A DNA stretch of 64,000 nt from the NCBI RefSeq assembly GCF_002870125.1, contig NZ_PNEO01000001.1, forward strand, positions 310,001 through 374,000, given 5' to 3'. The notes beneath the pieces were generated by a model. That model did no database searches and had not been told where the DNA came from. It was given only the letters and a program-made list of their open reading frames with translations. Source of the DNA: Burkholderia sp. WAC0059. GTDB lineage: Bacteria; Pseudomonadota; Gammaproteobacteria; Burkholderiales; Burkholderiaceae. A program made the position numbers and the translations under genes. This document shows positions 8,223-17,042 of the stretch, piece after piece. How positions within the stretch are numbered: position 1 is the stretch's first letter; each line of letters begins with the position of its first letter.

Positions 8223-9362
8223 ATGTCCACCATCAGCTACATCACCCAGATCCAGTTCGGCTACGACTCGCTCGGCCTGTTGAAGCAGGAGTGCGCTCGC
8301 GTCGGCATCCGGCGTCCGCTCGTCGTCACCGATGCCGGCGTGAGGCGCGCGGGCATCGTCGCGCGCGTGCTCGCGCAGCTCGACGGCGCGAGCGAGAACG
8401 ACGTCTACGACGGCACGCCGCCCAACCCGAACGAGCGCGCCGTGCGCGCCGCCGTCGAGCAGTTCCGCGCGGGCGGCCACGACGGCATCGTGGCCGTGGG
8501 CGGGGGTTCGTCGATCGATCTCGCGAAGGGCGTCGCGGTCTGCGCGACGCACGACGGGCCGCTGCGCTCGTTCGCGGCCATCGAGGGCGGCGCGTCCCGC
8601 ATCACGGCGGCCACGGCGAGCGTCATCGCCGTGCCGACGACGGCCGGCACCGGCAGCGAGGTGGGACGCGGCGCGATCCTGATCCTCGACGACGGACGCA
8701 AGGTCGGCATCCTCTCGCCGCACGTGGTGCCGAAGGCGGCGATCTGCGATCCGGCGCTGACGCTCGACTTGCCCGCCGCGCTGACGGCCGCGACCGGCAT
8801 GGACGCGATCGCCCACTGCATCGAGACGTTCCTTTCGCCGGCGTTCAATCCGCCCGCCGACGGCATCGCGCTCGACGGCCTGCGCCGCGCCTGGGCCTTC
8901 ATCGAGCGCGCGACGAACGAGCCGCACGACCGCGAGGCGCGCCTGAACATGATGAGCGCCTCGATGCAGGGCGCGCTTGCGTTCCAGAAGGGGCTGGGCT
9001 GCGTGCACAGCCTGAGCCATTCGCTCGGCGGCATCAACCCGGCCCTGCATCACGGCACGCTCAATGCCGTTTTTCTGCCGGCGGTGCTGCGCTTCAACGC
9101 GAGCGCGGCCAGCGTGACGGACGAGCGCAAGATGGCGCGGCTCGCGCAGTCCATGGCGCTCGGGCCGTCGGAAAGCCCCGACGAGGCCATCGCCCGCATG
9201 AACGCGCGCCTCGGGCTGGCGCGCGGGCTGGCCGAACTCGGCGTGGAGCGCGCGCTGTTTCCGCGCATCGTGACGGGCGCGCTTGCCGACCACAGCCACA
9301 AGAGCAACCCGCGCGACGCGTCGCCGGACGACTATCTGGCGTTGCTGGACGCATCGATGTGA
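8223..9362 (+). CDS. Iron-containing alcohol dehydrogenase
   Basis: This is a 379-residue group III (Fe-type) dehydrogenase. The NAD-binding glycine motif GGGSSIDLAKG is at about residues 94-104, and PTTAGTGSEV follows. Metal ligands are visible as the Asp and His of GMDAIAHCIE, the His of HSLSHSLGG and the His in PALHHGTLN. Relatives include maleylacetate reductases and lactaldehyde or butanol dehydrogenases, so the reaction is not fixed by sequence alone. It follows the IclR gene by 35 bases and likely completes the same catabolic pathway. Confidence 0.87.
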   Translation: MSTISYITQIQFGYDSLGLLKQECARVGIRRPLVVTDAGVRRAGIVARVLAQLDGASENDVYDGTPPNPNERAVRAAVEQFRAGGHDGIVAVGGGSSIDLAKGVAVCATHDGPLRSFAAIEGGASRITAATASVIAVPTTAGTGSEVGRGAILILDDGRKVGILSPHVVPKAAICDPALTLDLPAALTAATGMDAIAHCIETFLSPAFNPPADGIALDGLRRAWAFIERATNEPHDREARLNMMSASMQGALAFQKGLGCVHSLSHSLGGINPALHHGTLNAVFLPAVLRFNASAASVTDERKMARLAQSMALGPSESPDEAIARMNARLGLARGLAELGVERALFPRIVTGALADHSHKSNPRDASPDDYLALLDASM

Positions 9363-9914
9363 GACGGCGCGGCCGGGAGTGTTGCGTTTGTGCCGAATCG
9401 CGGGCGCGCCGGCCGGCGTAATCCGTGCGGCATGGAGTCTCACTTGATCGCGGGCGCGGGCCGATCCATCGGTTGATTTTTTCGACGTCGGCGTGGGGCG
9501 GCCGCGCCGCGCCGACGTCGCCTACGCGCTGCCGGTCGGGGCGGCGCGCGCCGGTCCCGGCATGCCGGGACTCATCGCCCTGGCCGCCGACATTTTTTTC
9601 ATCTCCTTGTTTCGTTGGTCTTTTTTCCGGGCGTTCATGTCGAGCGGACGCGTGCCGCCGCACGGTTCGTCTGGCGACGAGTCGCGGAAGGCCCAGGGTA
9701 TTGCACCGGCCCATCGCTGCCAATCATCCGTTATCCGAAATTATGGATAGAACCGTCCTGAAAATGAGCACCGGTTTCGCGTCGTTCGCCGGACGCGGCG
9801 GCTCTCAAGAATCGAAGATTTCGATCTACAGTCCGCTTCCCATTCTTCCGTAAAGTTGCCGTCGGCTTCGTGCCGGAAACCGTAACTGGACAGGAAATAT
9901 GGGAGTCCTGAAAT
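9363..9914. other. 552-base intergenic region upstream of the porin gene
   Basis: I see no convincing gene here. Open frames at 9425-9853 and 9493-9750 have no recognisable motifs and are rich in Arg/Ala, as expected for shadow frames in GC-rich DNA. The right end becomes more AT-rich and contains the motif listed separately at 9732-9749, so this is mainly the porin promoter region. Confidence 0.5.
9732..9749. promoter_or_regulatory. Candidate operator upstream of the porin gene
   Basis: TATCC and GGATA arms flank an 8-base spacer (9732-9749), and the right half contains ATTATGGATA, identical to a 10-mer upstream of the cupin operon at 3825-3834. Sharing of this motif suggests the porin is co-regulated with the catabolic operon. 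The motif is seen; the function is inferred. Confidence 0.4.
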
Positions 9915-11084
9915 ATGAGACGTCTTTTACCGATCGCACTATCCGCAGGCCTGCTTTTCTCGGTCGCCGCCTATGGACAGGGTAGCGTCACGCTGTACGG
10001 CATCGTCGATTCGGGCATTGCCTGGGTCCACAACGCCGCCGACGACAACGGACAGAACCAGCGTTCGCTCTTCGCGTATTCGGGCGGCAATATGCAGGGC
10101 AGCCGCTGGGGGCTGCGCGGCAACGAGGATCTCGGCGGCGGTCTCGCCGCGATCTTCCAGATCGAGAGCGGTTTCAATCTCGGCACGGGTCGGCTCAAGC
10201 AGGGCGGACGCGCGTTCGGCCGCAAGGCCGTGGTCGGCCTTTCGGGCGCGAACTGGGGGACGGTCACGCTGGGCCGGCAGCTCGACCCGGTCGTGGACCT
10301 CGTGCAGGCCCTCACCGACGACGGTCCGTTCAGCGGCGTGTTCGGCACGCCCGGCGACGTCGACAACTACGACAACAGCGTGCGCGTGAGCAACTCGATC
10401 AAGTACGTGAGCCCGACGTTCTCGGGCCTGAAGGTCGAGGCGCTCTACGGGTTCGGCGGCGTGGCGGGCTCGATCGGCAGCGGCCAGACCTGGAGCCTCG
10501 GCGCGGGCTGGTCGGGCGGACCGCTCTCGCTGGCGGCCGGCTACTTCTACGCGAACGGCGGCAATCCGCTTGCCGCAACGGGCAACCGCGGCTGGAGCGG
10601 CAGCTCGGACAGCCTGTTCAATACCGTGATCAACGAGGGTTTTGCGAGTGCGCATTCCATCAAGATCGTGCGCGCGGGCGGGCAGTACGTCGTCGGGCAG
10701 GCGACCCTGGGCGTGGCGTATTCGAACACGCGGTACGGCACCGACGCGTATTCGAGCTTCGGGCAGACGGCGAAGTACAACAACGGCTCGGCGTTCTTCA
10801 ACTGGCAGTTCACGCCGGTGCTGATGATGGGTCTCGGCTATAACTACACCGCGTTGACGGGACCGGCGTCGGCGCACTACAACCAGGCGAACCTCGGCAT
10901 CGACTACACGCTCACGAAGCGCACCGACGTCTACGCCCTGGCCGGCTACCAGAAGGCGAGCGGCCACACGCTCGACTCGGCGGGCCGGCTGGTTCGCGCG
11001 CGGGCCGCGATCGGCAACTACGGCGTGAGTTCGGGGGCGTCGAGCCAGGCGCTTTCGCTGGTCGGCATCCGCCACCGGTTCTGA
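9915..11084 (+). CDS. Gram-negative outer-membrane porin
   Basis: This is a 389-residue porin of the type abundant in Burkholderiaceae. A signal peptide (about residues 1-20, cleaved after AYG) is followed by the typical start GSVTLYGIVDSGI. GSRWGLRGNEDLGGGL and GRKAVVGLSG strands and a C-terminal phenylalanine (IRHRF) are also seen; the last is the signal for BAM-mediated insertion. It probably forms a trimeric 16-stranded channel. It follows the sugar-acid-like catabolic cluster and shares a promoter motif with it, so it may serve substrate entry. A strong terminator follows 46 bases after the stop. Confidence 0.92.
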   Translation: MRRLLPIALSAGLLFSVAAYGQGSVTLYGIVDSGIAWVHNAADDNGQNQRSLFAYSGGNMQGSRWGLRGNEDLGGGLAAIFQIESGFNLGTGRLKQGGRAFGRKAVVGLSGANWGTVTLGRQLDPVVDLVQALTDDGPFSGVFGTPGDVDNYDNSVRVSNSIKYVSPTFSGLKVEALYGFGGVAGSIGSGQTWSLGAGWSGGPLSLAAGYFYANGGNPLAATGNRGWSGSSDSLFNTVINEGFASAHSIKIVRAGGQYVVGQATLGVAYSNTRYGTDAYSSFGQTAKYNNGSAFFNWQFTPVLMMGLGYNYTALTGPASAHYNQANLGIDYTLTKRTDVYALAGYQKASGHTLDSAGRLVRARAAIGNYGVSSGASSQALSLVGIRHRF

Positions 11085-11130
11085 TGCCGGATTCCGGCCC
11101 GAGCAGGTCGGCGGGCTGGAAGGTCGAGGA

Positions 11131-11158
11131 AGGGGCGCCAACGGGCGCCTCTTTTTTT
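11131..11158 (+). terminator. Rho-independent terminator after the porin gene
   Basis: A 9-base-pair stem with GGCGCC core arms (11131-11139 and 11144-11152, including one G-U pair) encloses a 4-base loop. A run of seven T ends at 11158. Position and structure fit termination of the porin transcript. Confidence 0.85.
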
Positions 11159-11297
11159 GGCTGCCCGGTATGGCGAGCAAGGCCCGTCCGCGATCGGCCG
11201 ACGCCTGCCGGCGCACGCGGAATCGCGGATAATCGGCCCTCGGGCCGGGCGCGGTCGTCCGTTTCGCGTCCGGCCAGCCATCGAAGGAGAGTTTGCG

Positions 11298-11969
11298 TTG
11301 AAGGTCAGCGAGGCGGTGCGCAGCCGCAAATCCGTTCGCCAGTTTTTGCCCGATCCCGTCTCCCCGGCACTGATCCGCGAGGTGCTCGAGGCCGCCGCCC
11401 GCGCGCCGTCCGGCGGCAATCTTCAGCCCTGGTATCTGCACGTCGTGGGCGGCGAGGCGCTGGCGGGCCTCAAGTCCGTCGTGGCGAAGCGGCTTGCCGA
11501 CGCGCCCGACGGCGAGCGCGCGCGACACGACGTCTATCCGCCGAATCTGGCCTCGCCGTACCGTGAGCGGCGCTTCCAGGTGGGCGAGGACCTGTACCGC
11601 AGCATCGGCATCGACCGCGGGGACAAGGCCGGCCGCCTGCGCCAGTTCGCGCGCAATTTCGTGTTCTTCGATGCGCCGCTCGCGCTCTTTTGCAGCGTCG
11701 ACCGGCGAATGGGGCCGCCGCAGTGGGCGGACCTCGGCATGTATCTGCAGACGGCGATGCTGCTGCTGCGCGAGGCCGGGCTGCATAGCTGCGCCCAGGA
11801 ATGCTGGGTGCGCTACGCGCAGACGGTCGGCGATTTCCTCGCGCTGCCGCCGGAGCGGATGCTGTACACCGGCATGGCCATCGGCTACGAGGACCCGCGG
11901 GCGCCGATCAACCAGTGGCGTTCGGCGCGCGCGCCGCTCGACGAATTCGCGCAGTTCGTCGGCATCTGA
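11298..11969 (+). CDS. Nitroreductase family protein
   Basis: This is a 223-residue FMN-dependent oxidoreductase. The FMN-binding motifs RSRKSVRQF at residues 8-16 and APSGGNLQPW at about 36-45 are clear, and the C-terminal part ends with a GYEDPRAPINQWRS stretch typical of the family. I chose the TTG at 11298 because AAGGAGA lies 7 bases upstream and the FMN motif then falls at the usual position. An earlier in-frame start would run back into the porin terminator. It stands alone between a porin and cfa, and its physiological substrate is unknown. Confidence 0.85.
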   Translation: MKVSEAVRSRKSVRQFLPDPVSPALIREVLEAAARAPSGGNLQPWYLHVVGGEALAGLKSVVAKRLADAPDGERARHDVYPPNLASPYRERRFQVGEDLYRSIGIDRGDKAGRLRQFARNFVFFDAPLALFCSVDRRMGPPQWADLGMYLQTAMLLLREAGLHSCAQECWVRYAQTVGDFLALPPERMLYTGMAIGYEDPRAPINQWRSARAPLDEFAQFVGI

Positions 11970-12216
11970 GCTGTCCCGTCCCCTGACGCGCCCGGGACGC
12001 CCCCTGCGGCGAAATGCCCTTGCATGGCCGGCGCGACGTGCCGGAGTCGGGTCCGCCGTCCGCGCGGCGACGGCATCTTTATTGCTTCGGACGGTCGCGG
12101 GAGGCCCGTGGTGCGCGGGTTTGTGCAGATTTGCCGAACAAGGTGCATCATATAGCCCGAAAAATTGCACGACCTCGAAAAAAGAACGCTATAAAAAGCC
12201 AGGACACGGAGTATTT

Positions 12217-13386
12217 ATGGCAACGACAGATCTCAAAACCGTTCAGCCGGCGGGCGACAAGGCGACTTCGAGCGCTGGCCGGTTCGTCGCCGACCTGCTC
12301 TCGCGCGCGGATATCCGCGTCGGCGGGACACGGCCGTGGGACATTCGCATGCTCAAGGAAGGGGTGCCGGAGCGGGCGCTGGCAGCCGGCAACCTGGGCC
12401 TTGGCGAGGCGTACATGGACGGCCACTGGGAATGCGACGAGCTCGACCAGTTCTTCGCGCGCGTGCTGGGCGCCCATCTGGACGAGCAGATCGAGCCGGC
12501 GCGGCTCGTCTTCCACGCGCTGCGCGCGAAGTTCCTGAACCGCCAGACGATGCGGCGCGCATGGCAGGTCGGTGAGCAGCACTACGACATCGGCAACGAG
12601 TTTTACGAGGCGATGCTCGACAGGCGCATGACCTACACGTGCGGCTACTGGGCCGGCGGCGCGCAGACGCTCGAGGAGGCCCAGGAGCAGAAGCTCGACA
12701 TGATTTGCCGCAAGCTCGGGCTCAAGCCCGGCATGCGGCTCCTCGACATCGGCTGCGGCTGGGGCAGCCTGATGGGTTTTGCGGCCGAGCACTACGGCGT
12801 GACCTGCGTCGGCGTCACGATCTCGAAGGAGCAGGCCGAGTTCGGCGCGGCGCGCTGCAAGGGCCTGCCGGTCGAGTTCCGGCTGCAGGACTACCGGCTG
12901 CTCGACGAGCGCTTCGACCGCATCGCGAGCGTCGGCATGTTCGAGCACGTCGGCCCGAAGAACTACCGCACCTACATGGAGGTCGCGCAACGCTGCCTCG
13001 TGGACGACGGCCTGTTCCTGCTGCACACGATCGGCAAGAACCGCCGCAACACGTCGCCCGACCCGTGGATCGACAAGTACATCTTCCCGAACGGCGAGCT
13101 GCCGACGATCGGCCAGATCGCCGACGCCTCGGGCGGGTTGTTCGTGACCGAAGACCTGCACAACTTCGGTGCCGACTACGACCGCACGCTGATGGCCTGG
13201 CACGCGAATTTCGAGGCGGCCTGGCCGCGCTTCCAGGCGCAGATGGGCGAGCGTTTCTACCGGATGTGGCGCTACTACCTGCTGTCGTGCGCCGGCGCGT
13301 TCCGCGCGCGCGACATCCAGCTCTGGCAATGGGTGCTCTCGAAGAACGGCGTGTCCGGCGGCTACAAGCGGCCCGCGGTGGGCTGA
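12217..13386 (+). CDS. cfa: Cyclopropane-fatty-acyl-phospholipid synthase
   Basis: This 389-residue protein matches the length and layout of E. coli Cfa. It transfers a methylene group from S-adenosylmethionine to unsaturated acyl chains of membrane phospholipids. The N-terminal lipid-binding domain is followed by GEQHYDIGNEFYEAMLD, the SAM-binding motif LLDIGCGWGSL (residues 175-185), GVTISKEQ and SVGMFEHVGPKNY, all standard Cfa landmarks. The ATG at 12217 is preceded by an AT-rich leader, in contrast with its GC-rich surroundings. The gene appears monocistronic, with a strong terminator 35 bases downstream. Confidence 0.93.
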   Translation: MATTDLKTVQPAGDKATSSAGRFVADLLSRADIRVGGTRPWDIRMLKEGVPERALAAGNLGLGEAYMDGHWECDELDQFFARVLGAHLDEQIEPARLVFHALRAKFLNRQTMRRAWQVGEQHYDIGNEFYEAMLDRRMTYTCGYWAGGAQTLEEAQEQKLDMICRKLGLKPGMRLLDIGCGWGSLMGFAAEHYGVTCVGVTISKEQAEFGAARCKGLPVEFRLQDYRLLDERFDRIASVGMFEHVGPKNYRTYMEVAQRCLVDDGLFLLHTIGKNRRNTSPDPWIDKYIFPNGELPTIGQIADASGGLFVTEDLHNFGADYDRTLMAWHANFEAAWPRFQAQMGERFYRMWRYYLLSCAGAFRARDIQLWQWVLSKNGVSGGYKRPAVG

Positions 13387-13420
13387 GGCCGAACCGGCGT
13401 CTCGTTCTTCTTGCGGCAGG

Positions 13421-13459
13421 ACGGGCGGCCCGCGCAACCGGCGCGGGCCGCCCGTTTTT
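13421..13459 (+). terminator. Rho-independent terminator after cfa
   Basis: A near-perfect 15-base-pair GC stem (13421-13435 with 13441-13455) closes a 5-base loop and is followed by T residues to 13459. It is positioned to end the cfa transcript before the lut operon. Confidence 0.9.
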
Positions 13460-13631
13460 CGTTCGCGCCAGATGTTCTCCGGCGTGCTCCGTTCGCCCGG
13501 ACGGCGCGCCGGAAAGGCGTCGCGGGGTGCCTGCCGCGCGCCGGCGTCCCGTCGTTATTACCCTGGTGGAGGGCTGCCGGGGTTCGGCAGTAGAATGATT
13601 GCGTCCCCATTCCGCGCGGTCGTGCCACGAC

Positions 13632-14375
13632 ATGAAGGTCGCTCTTTTCATTCCCTGCTTCATCGACGCGTTCTATCCCGAGGTCGGCATCGCGACGCTC
13701 GAGTTGCTCGAGCGTTTCGGCGTCGAGGTCGACTATCCGCTGAACCAGACCTGCTGCGGCCAGCCGATGGCCAATAGCGGCGCGCAGGCCGAGGCGGCCG
13801 GCGCCGAGCGCGTGTTCGTGCGCAATTTCGCCGGTTACGACTACATCGTCGGGCCGTCGGCGAGCTGCATCAACCACGTGCGCGACCATCTGACGGCCAT
13901 CGAGCAGACCGACGAGGTGGGCAAGGTCCGCACGAGCGCCTACGAGCTCGTCGAGTTCCTGCACGACGTGCTCGGCGCGCGCGAGTTTCCGTGGGCCGAG
14001 TTTCCGCATCGCGTGGGGTTGCACAACAGTTGCAGCGCGCTGCGGCATCTGAAGGAGGCGTCGGTCTCGGAGATCGCGGGCGAATCGTTTTCGAAGCCGC
14101 GCGCGCTGCTTCAGACCGTGAAGGGCATCGAGTTCGTGCAGCCCGCGCGCGTCGACGAATGCTGCGGCTTTGGCGGCACGTTCGCCGTGACCGAGGAGGC
14201 CGTCTCGGTGCGCATGGGCCAGGACAAGGTACTCGACCATCTGGGCGCGGGCGCCGAGTACATCGTGTCGGGCGACATGTCGTGCCTCATGCACCAGCAG
14301 GGGTGCGCCGAGCGCATGAACGCCGGGATGCGCTTCATCCACATCGCCCAGATCCTGAACGGAGCGCGCGAATGA
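13632..14375 (+). CDS. lutA: L-lactate oxidation complex subunit LutA
   Basis: This 247-residue protein has two CCG (cysteine-rich) domains, seen as QTCCGQPMANSG near residue 36 and DECCGFGGTF near residue 175. Such domains bind Fe-S cofactors in LutA/GlcF/heterodisulfide reductase-type proteins. With LutB and LutC it forms the LutABC enzyme that oxidises L-lactate to pyruvate in the cytoplasm. I chose the ATG at 13632, giving MKVALFIPCF, because family members begin almost exactly there. It overlaps lutB by four bases, supporting an operon. Confidence 0.93.
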   Translation: MKVALFIPCFIDAFYPEVGIATLELLERFGVEVDYPLNQTCCGQPMANSGAQAEAAGAERVFVRNFAGYDYIVGPSASCINHVRDHLTAIEQTDEVGKVRTSAYELVEFLHDVLGAREFPWAEFPHRVGLHNSCSALRHLKEASVSEIAGESFSKPRALLQTVKGIEFVQPARVDECCGFGGTFAVTEEAVSVRMGQDKVLDHLGAGAEYIVSGDMSCLMHQQGCAERMNAGMRFIHIAQILNGARE

Positions 14376-15769
14376 GCCGGATCGATCACGCACGGTCGGC
14401 GGGCGAGTTCATCGCGCGGCCGGAACACCTCGCCTTCCACGACAAGCGGCTCTGGGACCTGCGCAAGAAGCGCGACGCCCAGGCGCACGCGATCGCCGAA
14501 TGGGAAACGCTGCGCTCGCTCGCCTCTGCCATCAAGGCGCACACGCTCTCGCGGCTCGCCGATTATCTGGAGCAGTTCGCGAACGCGGCCGAGGCCAACG
14601 GCGTGCGCGTGCACTGGGCCGACACGGGCGAAGAGCACAACGAGATCGTCTACCGGCTGCTCAGCGAGCGCGGCATGACCTCGCTCGTGAAGAGCAAGTC
14701 GATGCTGACCGACGAATGCGCGATGCGCGAGTACCTGGAGCCGCGCGGCATCGAGGTGATGGAAACGGACCTCGGCGAGCGCATCCAGCAGCTCGACAAC
14801 GAGGCGCCGAGCCACTTCGTCGTGCCGGCCGTGCACAAGCTGCGCGACGACGTGGCTAACGTGTTCGGACGCACCATCGGCACCGATCCGGCCAACAGCG
14901 ACATCCACTATCTCGCCGAAAGCCAGCGCATGAACACGCGGCCGTGGTTCGTGCGCGGCAAGACGGCCGGCATGACGGGCTGCAACTTCGCCGTGGCCGA
15001 GACGGGCACCGTGGTCGTCTGCACCAACGAGGGCAACGCGGACCTCTCGGCCAACGTGCCGCCGCTGCATATCGTCTCGCTCGGCATCGAGAAGCTGATT
15101 CCGCGGCTCTCGGATCTGGGCGTGTTCATCCGCATGCTGTCGCGCAGCGCGCTCGGCTCGCCGATCACGCAATACACCTCGCATTTCCGCGCGCCGCGGC
15201 CGGGCACGGAGATGCACTTCATCCTCGTCGACCACGGGCGTTCGGAGCGCCTCGCGATGGAGGACTTCTGGCACTCGCTCAAGTGCATCCGCTGCGGCGC
15301 GTGCATGAACACCTGCCCCGTCTACCGGCGCAGCGGCGGGCTCTCGTACGGCAACACCACCTATACCGGGCCGATCGGCGCGATCATCAACCCGACCTTC
15401 GACCTGAAGCGCTTTTCCGCGCTGCCGTTCGCCTCGACGCTGAACGGTAGCTGCACGAACGTCTGCCCCGTGAAGATCAACATTCACGAGCAGATCTACA
15501 AGTGGCGCCAGGTGATCGCCGAGCGTCACGAGGTGCCGTTCGTCAAGCAGGAAGTGCTGAAGATGGCGGGGCGGCTGCTCGCGAGCCCGACGCTTTATCG
15601 CGCGACGGTCAAGTCGCTCGACGGCGCGCTGCGGCGTCTGCCGAACTTCGTGCTCTACAACCCGATGAACATCTGGGGCCGCCAGCGCGATCTGCCGGAC
15701 GCCCCGTCCACGACGTTCCACGCGTGGTACCGGAAAAATCGCAAGGGGGACGACCATGGCCAGTCGTGA
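14372..15769 (+). CDS. lutB: L-lactate oxidation iron-sulfur subunit LutB
   Basis: This 465-residue protein has an N-terminal LUD domain (KSKSMLTDECAMREYLEPRGIEVMETDLGE and GCNFAVAETGTVVVCTNEGN are visible) and a C-terminal ferredoxin-like domain. The cysteines are CIRCGACMNTCPVY and a second CTNVCPVK motif, ligands for two [4Fe-4S] clusters. It is the electron-transfer subunit of the lactate-oxidising complex. The ATG at 14372 overlaps the lutA stop and the 3' end overlaps lutC by 14 bases, so all three are likely one transcript. Confidence 0.94.
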   Translation: MSRIDHARSAGEFIARPEHLAFHDKRLWDLRKKRDAQAHAIAEWETLRSLASAIKAHTLSRLADYLEQFANAAEANGVRVHWADTGEEHNEIVYRLLSERGMTSLVKSKSMLTDECAMREYLEPRGIEVMETDLGERIQQLDNEAPSHFVVPAVHKLRDDVANVFGRTIGTDPANSDIHYLAESQRMNTRPWFVRGKTAGMTGCNFAVAETGTVVVCTNEGNADLSANVPPLHIVSLGIEKLIPRLSDLGVFIRMLSRSALGSPITQYTSHFRAPRPGTEMHFILVDHGRSERLAMEDFWHSLKCIRCGACMNTCPVYRRSGGLSYGNTTYTGPIGAIINPTFDLKRFSALPFASTLNGSCTNVCPVKINIHEQIYKWRQVIAERHEVPFVKQEVLKMAGRLLASPTLYRATVKSLDGALRRLPNFVLYNPMNIWGRQRDLPDAPSTTFHAWYRKNRKGDDHGQS

Positions 15770-16349
15770 GGCGTTTCTCGCGAGAGTGCGCGCGGCGCAG
15801 CCGGTCGCGCCGGAACTGTCCGAATTGCCCGAGGTGCCGCTCTTCGATACGCCGCCGGGCGATCTGCGCGAGCGGTTCACGGCGGCGCTCAAGGGGATGG
15901 GCGGCGACTGCGTGGCGGTTCGCGATGCCGCCGAGGTTGCCGCGCTGATTCGCGAACGCCACGGCGAAGATGCCGTGGTCTGCTCGGCCGCGCCCGAGGT
16001 GCCCGGCACGCGAGCGCTCACGGCCGACACGCCGCCCGAGTCGCTCGAGGACGTCGACGTCGGCGTGCTGCGGGCGCGCTTCGGCGTCGCGGAGACGGGC
16101 TCGATCTGGGTGAGCGAGCGCGAATACACGGTGAACGCGCTCGGCTACCTCGTGCAGCATCTCGTGGTGCTGCTCGATCCAGCCCAACTCGTGGCGGGAT
16201 TGCAGGACGTGTACCGCCGCCCGGACTTTCGCGAGGCGCGCTACGCGGCGCTGGTGACGGGGCCGTCCGCGACGGCCGACATCGAGGGCGTGCTGATTCT
16301 CGGCGCGCAGGGCGTCCGCTCGCTGACGGTGGCGTGGCTGGCGCCGTGA
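15756..16349 (+). CDS. lutC: LUD domain protein LutC
   Basis: This is a 197-residue LUD-domain protein. It shows the family features LRARFGVAETGSIWVSE and ALVTGPSATADIEGVLILGAQGVRSL toward the C-terminus. It is the third subunit of lactate oxidation and starts within the last codons of lutB. The length is close to that of known LutC proteins. No regulator gene for the operon is visible next to it. Confidence 0.9.
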   Translation: MASREAFLARVRAAQPVAPELSELPEVPLFDTPPGDLRERFTAALKGMGGDCVAVRDAAEVAALIRERHGEDAVVCSAAPEVPGTRALTADTPPESLEDVDVGVLRARFGVAETGSIWVSEREYTVNALGYLVQHLVVLLDPAQLVAGLQDVYRRPDFREARYAALVTGPSATADIEGVLILGAQGVRSLTVAWLAP

Positions 16350-16379
16350 TGGAATGAACGGGAGGCGAGGAGGCGCGCG

Positions 16380-16718
16380 ATGCGACGCAAGCTGCTCAAT
16401 GCTTCACGGTTGCAGGCCGAAGTGAGCCGGCGTATCCACCACCTGCCCGAAGTCGCGGACGACGGCGTGAAGATCGTCGTGCCGCGCCCGCAGCTCCAGC
16501 CGCCCGACGCGAGCGGCTGCAACTGGACGATGAAGCCCTTCGGCCACGCCGCCGGGTTCGAGAAAGGCATCGCTGCCGTGCTCGCGCGCGTTCGTGCCGA
16601 ATACAACCTCGCGGACGAGTCCGATCCGGGTAGGGTGGGCAGCGATCCGTTCGGCGGACCGGGAGCGTCGAATGCCGGGTCCGCTCGCAAGAGACCTGTC
16701 GATCCGTTTAAGGCATGA
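16380..16718 (+). CDS. Conserved small hypothetical protein downstream of lutC
   Basis: This is a 112-residue basic protein starting MRRKLLNASRLQAEVSRRIHH. It contains GCNWTMKPFGHAAGFEKGIAAVLARVRAEYNL, a well-ordered helix-like stretch of the kind expected in a real protein. The N-terminal 80 residues look coding; the last 30 are low complexity. It lies 30 bases after lutC in the same direction and could be part of that operon. I do not recognise a characterised family, and no signal peptide or membrane segment is present. Confidence 0.6.
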   Translation: MRRKLLNASRLQAEVSRRIHHLPEVADDGVKIVVPRPQLQPPDASGCNWTMKPFGHAAGFEKGIAAVLARVRAEYNLADESDPGRVGSDPFGGPGASNAGSARKRPVDPFKA

Positions 16719-17042
16719 AGCGCGGCGACCGGCGCCGCGAAAATGAGCCCGGCCGGGGCCATTGCTTCGTTCTTCGCGACATCGCTACCGAATGTCGACT
16801 CCGCTGTGCCTGACCGGCTGGCATTCTGCCGTGAAGGCGGAGCCATCCCGGCGCGGCTGGAGTTCATCGACATGGTTCAACGTTTACAGGGTCCTCGCGG
16901 ATCGGGCGTCTCCCAGGTGCCCGACGGGCATTTAACTTCGACGAGTCCGTCGTCGCCGGCACCTGGAAAACAGGGAAGGGGGCAACTGAGGCCGGCCGAC
17001 GGCCCGCTCGCGAACCTGCCCGTATTGCGGAGAAGCGACTCC

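Noticed and set aside
9425..9853. 142-residue open frame between the dehydrogenase and the porin
   Set aside because: The sequence is Arg/Ser-rich with no motif and no ribosome site. It lies in a promoter region with a candidate operator. I treat it as a shadow frame.
12100..12216. Riboswitch or small RNA in the cfa leader
   Set aside because: The leader is AT-rich but I saw no stable conserved fold. A promoter is more likely, yet no -35/-10 pair with good spacing was found.
16743..17042. N-terminal extension of the deaminase-like ORF
   Set aside because: The added 100 residues look random (Ser/Arg/Pro-rich), and the ATG at 17043 has a better ribosome site. The extension was not used.
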